Shown here: piece after piece, positions 42,173-51,973 of the stretch
Layout: each line of letters opens with the position of its first letter
Numbering within the stretch: the stretch's first letter is position 1
Source: CAZMHL01 sp045605445
Lineage (GTDB): Bacteria; Bacillota; Clostridia; RGIG6154
Assembly: GCA_045605445.1 (NCBI GenBank)
Contig: JAZUPZ010000021.1
Coordinates: forward strand, 1 to 64,000
Length of the DNA stretch: 64,000 bases
Direction: 5' to 3'
Translations under genes and position numbers: made by a program
The notes under the pieces: generated by a model
The model's input: only the letters and a program-made list of their open reading frames with translations
Told to the model about the DNA's origin: nothing
Databases searched by the model: none

Positions 42173-42727
42173 ATGATTATAGGAATAACAGGGCAGAGCG
42201 GATGCGGTAAAACAACAGTTTCCGATTTGCTGAAAAATAACGGATATTTTATAATTGACTGCGATGAAATTGCCCATGACCTTATGGAAAATGATAAAAA
42301 TATGCTCAGAGAAATAGAAAATGAATTCGGCAGTGAATATTTTCTCTACGGAAAGCTTGAAAGAAAAAAGCTTGGCACTTTGGTGTTCAACAATCCGGAA
42401 AAGCTAAAAATGCTGAATTCAATTACTCACAGATATATTTTAAAAAAAGTTAATTCTCTTATCGAGGGAAAAAATAAAGCTGTTATTGATGCTCCCTTAC
42501 TTATAGAATCCGGACTTGATAAAATTTGCGATAAATGTATTTTTGTTTCATGTCCCTTTGAAGTGCGTTTAAACAGAATAATGAAAAGAGATAAAATTTC
42601 AAGGAAATATGCGCTATCAAGGCTTAATTCCCAGAAAAATGATGAATTTTACAAAAATAAATGTAACATTACCGTTGTCAATGACGGCAAAGCGGATATA
42701 GCTTATCAACTTAAGGAGTTTATTTAA
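42173..42727 (+). CDS. coaE: Dephospho-CoA kinase
   Basis: Last step of coenzyme A synthesis: phosphorylates dephospho-CoA. 184 residues from the ATG at 42173 (AGAAGGAT upstream); a longer frame begins within polA. P-loop GITGQSGCGKTT at residues 4-15, DCDEIAHDL (about 33), and a lid region with RLNRIMKRDKISRKYALSR. The order polA-coaE is common in Firmicutes. Confidence 0.95.
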   Translation: MIIGITGQSGCGKTTVSDLLKNNGYFIIDCDEIAHDLMENDKNMLREIENEFGSEYFLYGKLERKKLGTLVFNNPEKLKMLNSITHRYILKKVNSLIEGKNKAVIDAPLLIESGLDKICDKCIFVSCPFEVRLNRIMKRDKISRKYALSRLNSQKNDEFYKNKCNITVVNDGKADIAYQLKEFI

Positions 42728-43264
42728 TTGAAAAAATTTTTAATTTTTTTGCTTATAATTTTAATACTTGGTTATGGGGCACACAGGTATCTTAAATATA
42801 TTTTTCCGTTGGAATACAGCGAAATTATTGAACAGTGTGCAACAAACAACAATCTCGAAAAAAGTCTTATATATGCTGTGATAAAAGCGGAAAGCAATTT
42901 TAAAAGTGATGCAACCTCGCATAAAAATGCCGTCGGGCTTATGCAGATAACCAAAGAAACAGGGGAATGGTCTGCCGAAAAAACGGGAATAAAAGACTAT
43001 GAGCACAGAATGTTGGTGAATCCGGAAATCAATATAAAAATAGGAACGTGGTATTTAAGTTATCTTATTTCTGAACTCAATAACGAAGATTACGCAGTTA
43101 TGGCATATAATGCAGGGATAAATAACGTAAAAAAATGGGTTAATAACGGAACTATAAACATAAACAACGAAACATATACCGATATTCCCTTTGGAGAAAC
43201 AAAAAAATATATTTTTAAAGTGAAAATATATAAAAGAATATACGAAATTCTTTATCAGATTTGA
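42728..43264 (+). CDS. Lytic transglycosylase (SLT domain), membrane anchored
   Basis: 178 residues with an N-terminal hydrophobic anchor (FLIFLLIILILGYGAHRYL). The SLT fold begins near residue 35; the catalytic glutamate is Glu55 in VIKAESNFKSDA, followed by VGLMQITKETG and MAYNAGINNVKKW. It cleaves peptidoglycan between MurNAc and GlcNAc. The start is a TTG directly after the coaE stop with AAGGAG nine bases before it. The gene order coaE-SLT protein is seen in many Clostridia. Confidence 0.93.
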   Translation: MKKFLIFLLIILILGYGAHRYLKYIFPLEYSEIIEQCATNNNLEKSLIYAVIKAESNFKSDATSHKNAVGLMQITKETGEWSAEKTGIKDYEHRMLVNPEINIKIGTWYLSYLISELNNEDYAVMAYNAGINNVKKWVNNGTININNETYTDIPFGETKKYIFKVKIYKRIYEILYQI

Positions 43265-43282
43265 CCTTTTATCGTTTTCGTG

Positions 43283-43316
43283 TTATTATGAAACAAATGT
43301 TTGTTAAATATTAACA
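43283..43316. promoter_or_regulatory. Possible operator upstream of the DeoR-type gene
   Basis: The palindrome AACAAATGTTTGTT lies within a wider ATTATG...CATAAT inverted pair in the 70-bp gap before the regulator gene. Autoregulation is an inference. Confidence 0.35.
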
Positions 43317-43331
43317 TAATCGGGGTGTGAA

Positions 43332-44093
43332 ATGAACAAAGAGAGAAGAATGGAAATAAATACATATATCCAGACAAAAGGCGAAATCAGGTTTGATGAA
43401 CTTTTGCCTATTTTTCCAAACGTTTCAGCAATGACTCTCAGAAGAGATCTTGCATATCTTGAAGCCGAACATAAAATTATAAGAACCAGAGGAGGAGCAA
43501 AATCTCTTTCTTTTGTTTCTGAAAATCTTAAGGAAGAAAAATTTCTGAAGAGTACGCTGGTACACATAGAAGAAAAAAATATTATTGCAAGAAAAGCGGT
43601 AAAGCTTATAAGGCCGGGAAGATCTGTTTTTCTTGATGCCGGGTCTACAATTCTTTGCCTTTCAAAGATGATACCTGATGAAAGATACTATATATTTACT
43701 TCTGCACCCAACGTGGCTATGGAGGTTCTGTATTCAACTTCGTCAGCTGTTAATCTTACAGGTGGAGAGCTTAACAGAGACAATCTTGCAGTTGCCGGTG
43801 CCGGCGCGGTAGATTTTATGAAAAACGTTAATATAGATATAGCTTTTATGTCTGTTCCTGGATTTTCGGAAAATAACGGTTTTTCCTGTGCAGATATAAA
43901 TGACAGTCAGCTTAAAAAAGCTATTATTGAAAAAGCAGAAAAAGTTGTTATGCTTATGGACAGTTCCAAAATAGGAATAAATATGCCCTATACATATGCA
44001 AGGCTGTCTGATATAGATATTATAGTCGGTGACGGAAATCTGCCCGACAGTTTTCTTGATGAAGCTTATAATAACAATGTGGAGGTGCTGTAA
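43332..44093 (+). CDS. DeoR-family transcriptional regulator
   Basis: 253 residues: N-terminal helix-turn-helix (residues 1-57, with SAMTLRRDLAYLEAE as the recognition part and IIRTRGGA as the wing), then a DeoR sugar-phosphate sensor domain (DAGSTILCLSKMI, LTGGELNRDNLAVAG, LMDSSKIG). Such proteins repress carbohydrate genes until a phosphorylated sugar binds. Its stop TAA overlaps the ATG of the next gene (TAATG), so the rhamnosidase-like protein is its immediate partner. Confidence 0.93.
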   Translation: MNKERRMEINTYIQTKGEIRFDELLPIFPNVSAMTLRRDLAYLEAEHKIIRTRGGAKSLSFVSENLKEEKFLKSTLVHIEEKNIIARKAVKLIRPGRSVFLDAGSTILCLSKMIPDERYYIFTSAPNVAMEVLYSTSSAVNLTGGELNRDNLAVAGAGAVDFMKNVNIDIAFMSVPGFSENNGFSCADINDSQLKKAIIEKAEKVVMLMDSSKIGINMPYTYARLSDIDIIVGDGNLPDSFLDEAYNNNVEVL

Positions 44094-45994
44094 TGTTGTA
44101 TAACAATATAAATTATGATAAAAATTCGAAAGTAATCTGGTATCCGGACAGAGGTATAAAAGCATATGTTTGTTTCAGAAAAGAATTTGAACTTGAAAAT
44201 GAAGTTAAAAATGCGGAAATCAAAACTTTTGCAAATTCAAAATATGTATTGTATATAAACGGAGCTTTTGTTAAAAGAGGTATATATCCTGCTGATGAGG
44301 TACTGCAGCAGTATGATAAGATTCAGATAGGAGAATTTCTTAAGCAGGGAAAAAACGTAATCAGTTTTCTTTGTGCACCTTCAGTAAGCGGATATTCAAT
44401 GCTTTTTGCTGAGGTTTCCGTCGAACTTAAGACGGGGGAACAAGTTTTCTTTTCTGCAGATAAAACCTTTAAATCAAATATCTGTAAGGCTTATGCAAAC
44501 GGTGATCTGCTTAATGCCTGCGACTATGGAGAGATTTTTGATAACAGAGAATATGATACGTCCTGGCTTTTTGAAAATTTTGACGACAGTAATTGGTTTG
44601 AATGCAGCGAAAGAATGCTGTATTCAACTTCTGTTCTTAACATTGCAGAAAGAGAAATTAAAATTAAAGAAACTACAAGTAAGGCAAGAGCAATTATTTC
44701 TGCAGGTTCGGGTGTTGAATGCGCTTCAGAATTGAATTTGCTCAGACAGGTTAAAAAGGAAATAGAAACAGTAAAAGCGGGAACTCTTTATGTAATAGGC
44801 ACAGACTGTGAAATAAAACCCCTTGACAAAGGATATTTCAGCTATATTCTGATTGATGTTGAGAAAGAGGTGACGGGGCTTATTAAACTTGACGTGTCCG
44901 GGTATAACTCTGATATTGTCGATGTGTGCTTTGCAAAAGAACTTAAAGATGGAGTTCCGGTAGTTAATAATGTTGCCAGATTTATTCTTGAAGATGAGGG
45001 GAATCTGCTTGAAACAAGATTTACGGAGTTTTCTTTCAGATATCTGTTTCTGATTTTCAGAAATTGTGTAAGGACAAATAAAGTGAACGATGTTTCTGTT
45101 ATTCTCAGAGAACCCGATGTTAAAATAAAAAGTGAATTTACCGAAACAGAAGAAGATAAGTTAACAGTAAAAAGGCTTATGAACTGTGTTACCGACTATG
45201 TGTATAATCCGGGTAAAATGCAGGATTTTCAGAGCGGTATAAGAATAGCCAATGCCGTATACTCCTGTGCCGGAAACACAAATTACCTTGAACAATTATT
45301 GGTTACGTTTTTAAATGTTCAAAATGCAGAAGGGCTTATTCCTGAGTATGCACCCTCTCAGAAAAGAAGCTACAATGCAGAGGATACTCTTGATTTTATC
45401 AGCGCTGTTTACGGTTATTACCTGGCAAGCAAGGATAAAATGTTTCTTTTGAAAGTTTATAACAAATTGTTGTTTGCTTTCAATTGGTTCCTTGCTTATG
45501 AAAATGAAAAATGTATTCTTGAAAACGTTAAATATAACGATGAGCATATGTTTGACCTTATGCTTAATCTTAAGTATCTTAGAGCTATTAAGGCTTTACG
45601 TGAAATTGCAAGTGTTCTTTCTGAAAAAGAAACATATATTATGATTTCAAGAAAAGCGGTTAAATTAAAAAAGAACATTTTTCGAAAGTTTTACAATAAG
45701 GAGAATAGTTGTTTTGTTCGATATATTGATGAACAGGCAAGTGAATATATTTCCAAAAACGTAAATGCAGTTGCTCTTTCTGTGCTGTATGATAAAAAGA
45801 ACAAGAATGCAGTTAAGGTTATAAACAGAGTGTTTGGAAATGAAAATGATGCTGAAATGCACACGTTATCTTCTTATTATCTTGATGAGTTTATCAATGC
45901 ATTAAAAGTTCAAAAACAGGAAACAATTATTGAAAATGAACTTAAAAACAGAGATGACTATATTGCAAACTGCAGCATAATATGCAATAAGTAA
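44093..45994 (+). CDS. Alpha-L-rhamnosidase-like (GH78-related) protein lacking the usual catalytic motif
   Basis: A 633-residue soluble protein without a signal peptide. The first 170 residues have the jelly-roll pattern of rhamnosidase N-terminal domains (YVCFRKEFELENEVKNAEIK, YVLYINGAFVKRGIYPADE). A central beta domain and a C-terminal (alpha/alpha)6-like region follow (AEGLIPEYAPSQKR, DTLDFISAVYGYYLASKDKM). At the place where GH78 enzymes carry a D-x-P-x-R-D-E-R-like stretch, this protein reads GKMQDFQSGIRIA. It may be an inactive relative, a sensor, or act on another sugar. Co-translated with the DeoR regulator. Confidence 0.65.
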   Translation: MLYNNINYDKNSKVIWYPDRGIKAYVCFRKEFELENEVKNAEIKTFANSKYVLYINGAFVKRGIYPADEVLQQYDKIQIGEFLKQGKNVISFLCAPSVSGYSMLFAEVSVELKTGEQVFFSADKTFKSNICKAYANGDLLNACDYGEIFDNREYDTSWLFENFDDSNWFECSERMLYSTSVLNIAEREIKIKETTSKARAIISAGSGVECASELNLLRQVKKEIETVKAGTLYVIGTDCEIKPLDKGYFSYILIDVEKEVTGLIKLDVSGYNSDIVDVCFAKELKDGVPVVNNVARFILEDEGNLLETRFTEFSFRYLFLIFRNCVRTNKVNDVSVILREPDVKIKSEFTETEEDKLTVKRLMNCVTDYVYNPGKMQDFQSGIRIANAVYSCAGNTNYLEQLLVTFLNVQNAEGLIPEYAPSQKRSYNAEDTLDFISAVYGYYLASKDKMFLLKVYNKLLFAFNWFLAYENEKCILENVKYNDEHMFDLMLNLKYLRAIKALREIASVLSEKETYIMISRKAVKLKKNIFRKFYNKENSCFVRYIDEQASEYISKNVNAVALSVLYDKKNKNAVKVINRVFGNENDAEMHTLSSYYLDEFINALKVQKQETIIENELKNRDDYIANCSIICNK

Positions 45995-46007
45995 AGGAGA
46001 AGTGAAA

Positions 46008-47420
46008 ATGGAAAAAACTCATATGCAAAAAAAGGCGGAGGAGTTATTATATAATAATGAAAACGGTCTTGAAAAAATAAAAAAATCAGATTTGAAAAGG
46101 ATAAATGAATTCAATGAAGGCTATAAAAACTTTTTATCTTCCTGTAAAACAGAAAGAGAGTGTGTATCTTTTCTTGAAGAAAGGGCTGTTAAGGCAGGCT
46201 TCGAAAAGCTTGAAAACAAAGAAAAACTCAATCCCGGAGATAAGATTTATGTAATCAACAGAGATAAATCCATAATGCTTTGTGTTATTGGAAAAAATAA
46301 CATTGGTGATGGTGCAAATATGGTTGCCGCACATATAGATTCTCCAAGATTAGACTTAAAACCAAATCCTTTGTTTGAAATGGAAAATATTTCTTACTTC
46401 AAAACACACTATTACGGCGGTATAAAAAAATATCAGTGGCTTACCATGCCTCTTTCTATTCACGGAGTTGTTGTAAAAAACAATGGAGAAAAAGTAAATA
46501 TTACAATAGGTGAAGAGGAAGGAGACCCGGTTTTTTGTGTTACAGATCTTTTGCCGCATCTTGCTCAGTCTCAAATGACTCAGACCGCAAGCAAATTGAT
46601 AGACGGGGAAAAATTAAACGTTATTCTTGGCACGATGCCTGTTGATGACGAAAAGATAAAAGATAAAGTAAAGCTTTATACTATGTTACTTCTCAATGAA
46701 AAATACGGTATTACCGAAAAGGATTTTATTACTGCAGATATTGAGGTTGTTCCTGCATATAAAGCAAAGGATGTGGGTTTTGACAGAAGTATGGTTGGTT
46801 CATACGGGCAGGATGACAGAGTTTGCGCATATACTGCTTTTGAAGGTATTCTTGAGGTTGAGAAACCGGAAAAAACTGCAATCTGCTATCTGGTTGATAA
46901 AGAAGAAATAGGAAGCTGTGATTCTACCGGTATGAAGTCAAGATATTTTGAGGATATCCTTGCTGAAATATGCAGTAAAACCAATAAAGAATATACAGAT
47001 TTACAGTTAAGAAAGGCGCTTGCTAACACAATGTGTCTTTCGGCGGACGTAACAGCAGCATTTGACCCTAATTTCCCGGAGGTTTGCGAAAGAAATAATT
47101 CTGCTTATCTTAATAGAGGTATTGCTCTTATGAAGTATTCTGGAGCAAGAGGAAAGAGTGGAACAAATGAGGCGACAGCTGAATTTACAAGAAAAGTAAT
47201 TGATGTTTTTGATAAAAATGGTGTAAACTGGCAGACCGGCGAACTTGGAAAAGTGGACGAGGGAGGCGGAGGAACTGTAGCGCAGTATCTCGCAGTATTG
47301 AATATTCATGTGATAGATTGCGGAGTTCCGCTTCTTTCAATGCATTCGCCTTTTGAAATAGCATCAAAATATGATGTTTATATGGCGTATAAAGGATATA
47401 ATGCTTTTTATATGGCATAA
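46008..47420 (+). CDS. M18-family aminopeptidase
   Basis: A 470-residue cytoplasmic, zinc-dependent exopeptidase with preference for acidic or neutral N-termini in the family. Metal and active-site blocks: AAHIDSPRLDLKPNP, GQDDRVCAYTAFEG, LVDKEEIGSCDSTG, SADVTAAFDPNF and the final LLSMHSPFEIASK. I start at the ATG 46008, eight bases after AAGGAG; the GTG six bases earlier is less well placed. Confidence 0.94.
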   Translation: MEKTHMQKKAEELLYNNENGLEKIKKSDLKRINEFNEGYKNFLSSCKTERECVSFLEERAVKAGFEKLENKEKLNPGDKIYVINRDKSIMLCVIGKNNIGDGANMVAAHIDSPRLDLKPNPLFEMENISYFKTHYYGGIKKYQWLTMPLSIHGVVVKNNGEKVNITIGEEEGDPVFCVTDLLPHLAQSQMTQTASKLIDGEKLNVILGTMPVDDEKIKDKVKLYTMLLLNEKYGITEKDFITADIEVVPAYKAKDVGFDRSMVGSYGQDDRVCAYTAFEGILEVEKPEKTAICYLVDKEEIGSCDSTGMKSRYFEDILAEICSKTNKEYTDLQLRKALANTMCLSADVTAAFDPNFPEVCERNNSAYLNRGIALMKYSGARGKSGTNEATAEFTRKVIDVFDKNGVNWQTGELGKVDEGGGGTVAQYLAVLNIHVIDCGVPLLSMHSPFEIASKYDVYMAYKGYNAFYMA

Positions 47421-47439
47421 GTATTGACGGAGGTTATAC

Positions 47440-47571
47440 ATGACTCCAAAAGATATTTATAAGCATTTTGACGATTCTCTTGCAAGAGATAACCTTGCAT
47501 CGGCTGATAGTGCGGATTTTGAAAAATCCGTTCAATCTGATAAAAATATTTACACAAATGAAAAAATATAG
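47440..47571 (+). CDS. Possible 43-aa protein, unknown
   Basis: ATG with GGAGG seven bases upstream, 20 bp after the aminopeptidase stop. The predicted protein starts MTPKDIYKHFDDSLARDNLA and is hydrophilic. The promoter of the next gene overlaps its 3' end. No homologue recognised; a good ribosome binding site is the only support. Confidence 0.4.
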   Translation: MTPKDIYKHFDDSLARDNLASADSADFEKSVQSDKNIYTNEKI

Positions 47572-47577
47572 TATAAT
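47549..47577 (+). promoter_or_regulatory. Promoter of the sodium symporter gene
   Basis: TTTACA (47549-47554), 17 bases, TATAAT (47572-47577). Confidence 0.7.
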
Positions 47578-47609
47578 TAACTTTATCTGAAAGAAATGGA
47601 GTGTTTAAC

Positions 47610-49022
47610 ATGGAAAACGAGAAAAAACGCGGTAGTTTCACCGGAAGTCTCGGATTTGTCCTTGCGGCAGCCGGAAGTGCTGTTGGACTTGGAAATTTAT
47701 GGAGATTCCCGTATCTGGCTGCTAAAGACGGTGGAGGATTATTTGTAGTTGTATATATAATTCTTGCACTCACATTTGGTTTTGCCCTTATGACAACGGA
47801 AATTGCCCTTGGTAGAAGAACAGGGAAAAGCCCTATTAACGCTTTTAAAATAGCAAACAGCAAATTTACCTGGGTAGGATATATGGGAATGTTGGTTCCT
47901 ATGGTTATATTTCCATATTACTGCGTAATAGGTGGATGGGTAGCCAAATATGCATTTGAGTATATTGTTGGAAACGGTGCTGCAACTATTGACCCTACAG
48001 GTGGATTTTTCTATCAGTCTATCGGTCTTGCAAATACCATTCAGATTGCACCGATTATCTGGTTTCTTTTATTTATGTTTGTAACTGCAGTAATAGTATA
48101 TTTCGGTGTTGACAAGGGTATAGAAAAATGTTCCGTTATTCTTATGCCGTTGCTTGTTGTGATAATAGTTTGTATTGCTGTTTATTCGCTTACCTTGAAA
48201 GATGCTGAATCGGGCAGAACTGCTATTGAGGGACTTAAAATTTATCTTATACCAAATCTTGAAGGTATGACATTCGGTAAATTTTTACACGTTGTTCTTG
48301 ATGCGGTTGGACAGTTATTCTTCTCAATGTCCCTTGCTATGGGAATTATGATTACATATGGTTCATATACCAAAAAAGAAGAAAATCTTGTTCAGTCAGT
48401 AAACCATATTGAACTCTTTGATACCGGTGTGGCTCTTCTTGCAGGACTTATAATGATTCCTACAGTTTATTGCTTTATGGGTACTGAGGGGCTTGGTGCT
48501 TCAGGTCCCGGACTTATGTTTGTATCACTTCCTCAGGTGTTTGGTGCAATGGGGGCAATTGGTAATTTTGTGGGAGCGATGTTCTTTATTTTGGTTATCT
48601 TTGCTGCTCTTACATCTTCAATCTCAATTCTTGAAGCTGTTGTTTCAATGTTTATGGACAGAACCAGAATGAGCAGGAAAATTGCAGTATTGATATCTGT
48701 TGCAATTGGTTTTGTAGTCGGACTTGTTGTATGCTTTGGTTACAATATCTGGTTCTTGGAAATTGACCTTCCAAACGGTGCTAAAGGTCAGCAGATCCTT
48801 GATGTTCTTGACTGGGTAACAAATTATTTGTTTATGCCGATTATAGCAATAGCAACTTGTGTAATGTTTGGTTGGTTTACCGGAACAAAGTTTATTACTG
48901 ATGAAGTTAAACGTAACGGGGAAAAGTTCGGACGTGAAAAACTTTACAATGTTATGGTTAAATATGTTTGTCCGATACTTTTGTTCTTTATTCTTCTTAA
49001 CAGCTTTGGTGTATTGGGATAA
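47610..49022 (+). CDS. Sodium-dependent amino-acid-type transporter (NSS family)
   Basis: 470 residues from the ATG at 47610 (GGAG eight bases before). The first helix has the NSS substrate and sodium-binding signature AAAGSAVGLGNLWRFPYL; about eleven membrane segments follow, the usual number for bacterial NSS proteins such as MhsT. It takes up amino acids or related amines with Na+. Substrate not predictable. Monocistronic. The cell therefore uses a sodium gradient, relevant to the OadB-like protein. Confidence 0.94.
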   Translation: MENEKKRGSFTGSLGFVLAAAGSAVGLGNLWRFPYLAAKDGGGLFVVVYIILALTFGFALMTTEIALGRRTGKSPINAFKIANSKFTWVGYMGMLVPMVIFPYYCVIGGWVAKYAFEYIVGNGAATIDPTGGFFYQSIGLANTIQIAPIIWFLLFMFVTAVIVYFGVDKGIEKCSVILMPLLVVIIVCIAVYSLTLKDAESGRTAIEGLKIYLIPNLEGMTFGKFLHVVLDAVGQLFFSMSLAMGIMITYGSYTKKEENLVQSVNHIELFDTGVALLAGLIMIPTVYCFMGTEGLGASGPGLMFVSLPQVFGAMGAIGNFVGAMFFILVIFAALTSSISILEAVVSMFMDRTRMSRKIAVLISVAIGFVVGLVVCFGYNIWFLEIDLPNGAKGQQILDVLDWVTNYLFMPIIAIATCVMFGWFTGTKFITDEVKRNGEKFGREKLYNVMVKYVCPILLFFILLNSFGVLG

Positions 49023-49034
49023 TAAAAAGTATAT

Positions 49035-49073
49035 AAAAAATCTGAACGAATATTTTTTCGTTCAGATTTTTTT
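49035..49073. terminator. Two-way terminator between the symporter and fkp genes
   Basis: Arms AAATCTGAACGAA and TTCGTTCAGATTT with a 6-base loop and T/A runs on both sides. Confidence 0.9.
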
Positions 49074-49074
49074 G

Positions 49075-51939
49075 TTAAAATACAAATACACTGTCCCAGA
49101 CATCAACACCGCTGTCCTGGAAAACATCTTTTAATCTGCATCGCAAATCCTCTTTGGTGTATTCCGGTTTAAGGATTACCTGAAGGAATCCGCCACCACC
49201 TGCACCTGATATAAATTTTCCGCAAACCATATCTTCTATAGAAAAGAAAATCTGGTCTATGCAAGTATTTGTACAACCGCTGTCGAGAAGTTTTGAAAGT
49301 TCCCAATGCTCGGAAAGTAATTCGGCAAATCTTTCAATATTTCCTTTTTCAAGCTGAAATTTCATAGATGCTGCAACTTCCTGAATTTTTTCAAGCACAT
49401 AAATCGCATCTTTGTTTCCTGATATATATTTGCCTACAACTTCTCTTAAAAGATTTCTTGCAAGTCTTCTTTGACCGGTGTAAATAAGAGCAAATCTTTC
49501 ATTAAGTTCTTTTTTTGTCTTGGCAGATATTTTTACTTTAGTGCATTTGATATCCTGCATAAGCCCCTCTTGGGTATAGATATACTTGATTCCGTTTGTA
49601 AGTCCGCCTACCTGGTCCTGCCAACCGCCGCCGGTGCTCATTATTTGTTCCATACATAATACATATGTATACAAAGCATTTTCAGATATGTTTTCACCAA
49701 AAAATTCAAAAATTGCTTTTACACAAGCTCCGGCAAGAATGCTGCTTGTTCCGAGTCCGCTTCCTCTTGGAATATTTTTTACCTGGGTTGACAGCCTGAA
49801 ACCTCCACCTATGTTTTTCAGAATTTTTGCGAGAGGGATACTGCCATCTTTAGGTACGATTCCGCAAGCAACAAGAGCTGCTTTGTGAAGAGCAAACATA
49901 TCAAAGGGATTGTTGCATTCACTTATATCCTTAGTTTCTGTAACAATGCCGAAAGCATTAGAATCAGCACTTTCAAATTCAATATGCAAATCTTTGATTT
50001 TTTCTATTTCTACAATTACGGGGAGTTCTCCGTTTAAGCTTACTGCTGCATTTAAAACGGTACCTCCGTGTTCATTGCAGTAGGGAGGAGTGTCAGACCA
50101 ACCTCCGCCCCAGTTCACTCTTACCGGGAGTTTTACGCATACATCATTTTTGGCAATTCTATAGTTTTCGTTATAAAATACATTTTCGTCAGATGCTTTC
50201 AGTACGGTGTTCTGAATTGATTCAAAACATTTTCCTTCGTAATATTCGTATGATTTTTTATAAGCCGATTTATTATTTCTCACTATTTTTGAAATGTAAT
50301 AATAAATTCTTATTTTCAAATCAAACGGAGCTGTTTCTGCTATGATTTCAAGCTCATCAGCCTGAATCTGTGTAAGGCCTCTTCTTCCAAAGACAGAGGC
50401 AGTTTCTTCGAGACTTTTTCTTTCATCAAGCATCCTGATGAAGTTGCTTATTCTTATCTGGTTCTCAAGCATTTCTTGCCAATTCAGAATAAATTTTGTG
50501 TCAGCTTTGTTGAAACTTTCGTTAAGACTTGTTTTTGCTTTGCCGATATCATTCAGCGAATCGACAAAACTGTCGGAAACAGTGAAAGCCTTTTCGTTCC
50601 AGTAATCGTTTTCTTTAGGGTTTGTAGTTATTTTATACTTTCTTGCAACAAAGTTTCCGTCTTTAAGTTTTATGCCGTGAAGTACAGTTCCGGCAGGAAC
50701 TGTAACACCGTCAAGTTCAATATTTGAAATTACACAGTTTGCTCCGATTTTACAACCGTTTTTAATAATACTGTCTTCAATGTAACTTGATGGGTCGATG
50801 GTGCAGGTTTCATCAATATAACTGTTTGAGCAGGCATATTCTCCTTTTGTTCCGCAATAAGACAATATGTTTTTTGACCAGTCAAGAAATTCGTAATTTG
50901 TGATTTCCGAAACCATAAGAGACAAAAGCTCTTTTGTGGTGCCGAAATGAATAAATTCAGCAGGGGAAAGGCTGATAAGATCAAGCCTGTATTTTCTTAA
51001 AGTGTTCCAGATGAGGGTACGACATTCTCTGAGATTTTCGGTAAAATCGCCTTCGGGTTTTTCCTTGTAGTATTGTTCCAATGTGGAGTTTTCAGCCATC
51101 GGGTAGAGAAAATCGGCATAAAAGCTTATTCTTGCTGTTTCGTTTACAAATTTATTGAACTTTGTTTCTGTGTCAATCAATGAATACAAATCTGTAAGAA
51201 TGTTGCTGTTCAGAAGAATCGCGCCGGTGTCAATATTTACACAGTCCTGTTCATTAACCGCGCCAATCTTTCTTAATTCTTCAGCGGGTATTTTATGCAG
51301 AAAGTTTATAACTTTGTGATTTTCTCCAAGAAAAACGCCGTGGTTTTGACCGGTTGAAACATTTTCTTTAATAGAAATTGCCGCTGCATCTTCAAGCTGA
51401 AAGTCAATCTGAAGAGGATTGAAAAGAAGAAGAACATCGCCGGAAAGAACCAGCATACCATCTTTGATTCTTTGAGCAACACCGCTCATTGAAATTATAA
51501 ATTCATCAAACAGGGTGCTTCTTCTTCCGTCCGGCAGAATTCTTGGTACGGGAGAAAATAATTTTCCGCATGCAGAATATTGCGGAACTCGTTTACTGTC
51601 TCCACCGGAGTGAATTACAAGAATTCTTTTGCCGGAAAAATCAGAACAACCGCTCTCTTTTATATATTTGAGCACATTAAAAGTGGCACCGCCGGAACCG
51701 ACACGTTTCCCTTCCGGGTCCGGGAGTACTGCATAGTGAGTGGAGGAGGGGAGATAACCCTCGGACACTCTTTTGTTTATCTGAGCTGTAAAGGTTTCTG
51801 CTTGTTCGTTATTTGATGCAGTAAGTATTATGTAATCCCATTTTACAAACTTTGATTTGTTAATACTGTTTTCGTAATCTGTCCATGAATCGAGGTAGCT
51901 TTGTCTTAAAAACAGGTTTTTCATTTTTTTTATCTGCAT
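49075..51939 (-). CDS. fkp: Bifunctional L-fucokinase / L-fucose-1-phosphate guanylyltransferase
   Basis: A 954-residue two-domain enzyme, the same size as Bacteroides FKP. The N-terminal half (about 1-430) is the guanylyltransferase, with GSGGATFNVLKYI (about residue 77) and a left-handed-helix part (GCKIGANCVISNIELDGVTV). The C-terminal half (about 570-954) is a GHMP kinase with RVNWGGGWSDTPP, the ATP loop IPRGSGLGTSSILAG (about 724) and SGAGGGGF (about 909). It converts L-fucose to GDP-L-fucose, the donor for fucosylated surface glycans. GAGGT lies upstream of the ATG. No fucosyltransferase is in the window. This salvage enzyme is best known from Bacteroidetes, so transfer is possible. Confidence 0.93.
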   Translation of the reverse strand: MQIKKMKNLFLRQSYLDSWTDYENSINKSKFVKWDYIILTASNNEQAETFTAQINKRVSEGYLPSSTHYAVLPDPEGKRVGSGGATFNVLKYIKESGCSDFSGKRILVIHSGGDSKRVPQYSACGKLFSPVPRILPDGRRSTLFDEFIISMSGVAQRIKDGMLVLSGDVLLLFNPLQIDFQLEDAAAISIKENVSTGQNHGVFLGENHKVINFLHKIPAEELRKIGAVNEQDCVNIDTGAILLNSNILTDLYSLIDTETKFNKFVNETARISFYADFLYPMAENSTLEQYYKEKPEGDFTENLRECRTLIWNTLRKYRLDLISLSPAEFIHFGTTKELLSLMVSEITNYEFLDWSKNILSYCGTKGEYACSNSYIDETCTIDPSSYIEDSIIKNGCKIGANCVISNIELDGVTVPAGTVLHGIKLKDGNFVARKYKITTNPKENDYWNEKAFTVSDSFVDSLNDIGKAKTSLNESFNKADTKFILNWQEMLENQIRISNFIRMLDERKSLEETASVFGRRGLTQIQADELEIIAETAPFDLKIRIYYYISKIVRNNKSAYKKSYEYYEGKCFESIQNTVLKASDENVFYNENYRIAKNDVCVKLPVRVNWGGGWSDTPPYCNEHGGTVLNAAVSLNGELPVIVEIEKIKDLHIEFESADSNAFGIVTETKDISECNNPFDMFALHKAALVACGIVPKDGSIPLAKILKNIGGGFRLSTQVKNIPRGSGLGTSSILAGACVKAIFEFFGENISENALYTYVLCMEQIMSTGGGWQDQVGGLTNGIKYIYTQEGLMQDIKCTKVKISAKTKKELNERFALIYTGQRRLARNLLREVVGKYISGNKDAIYVLEKIQEVAASMKFQLEKGNIERFAELLSEHWELSKLLDSGCTNTCIDQIFFSIEDMVCGKFISGAGGGGFLQVILKPEYTKEDLRCRLKDVFQDSGVDVWDSVFVF

Positions 51940-51973
51940 TTGCTCTGACCTCTTTCTAAAAACTTATATAAGT

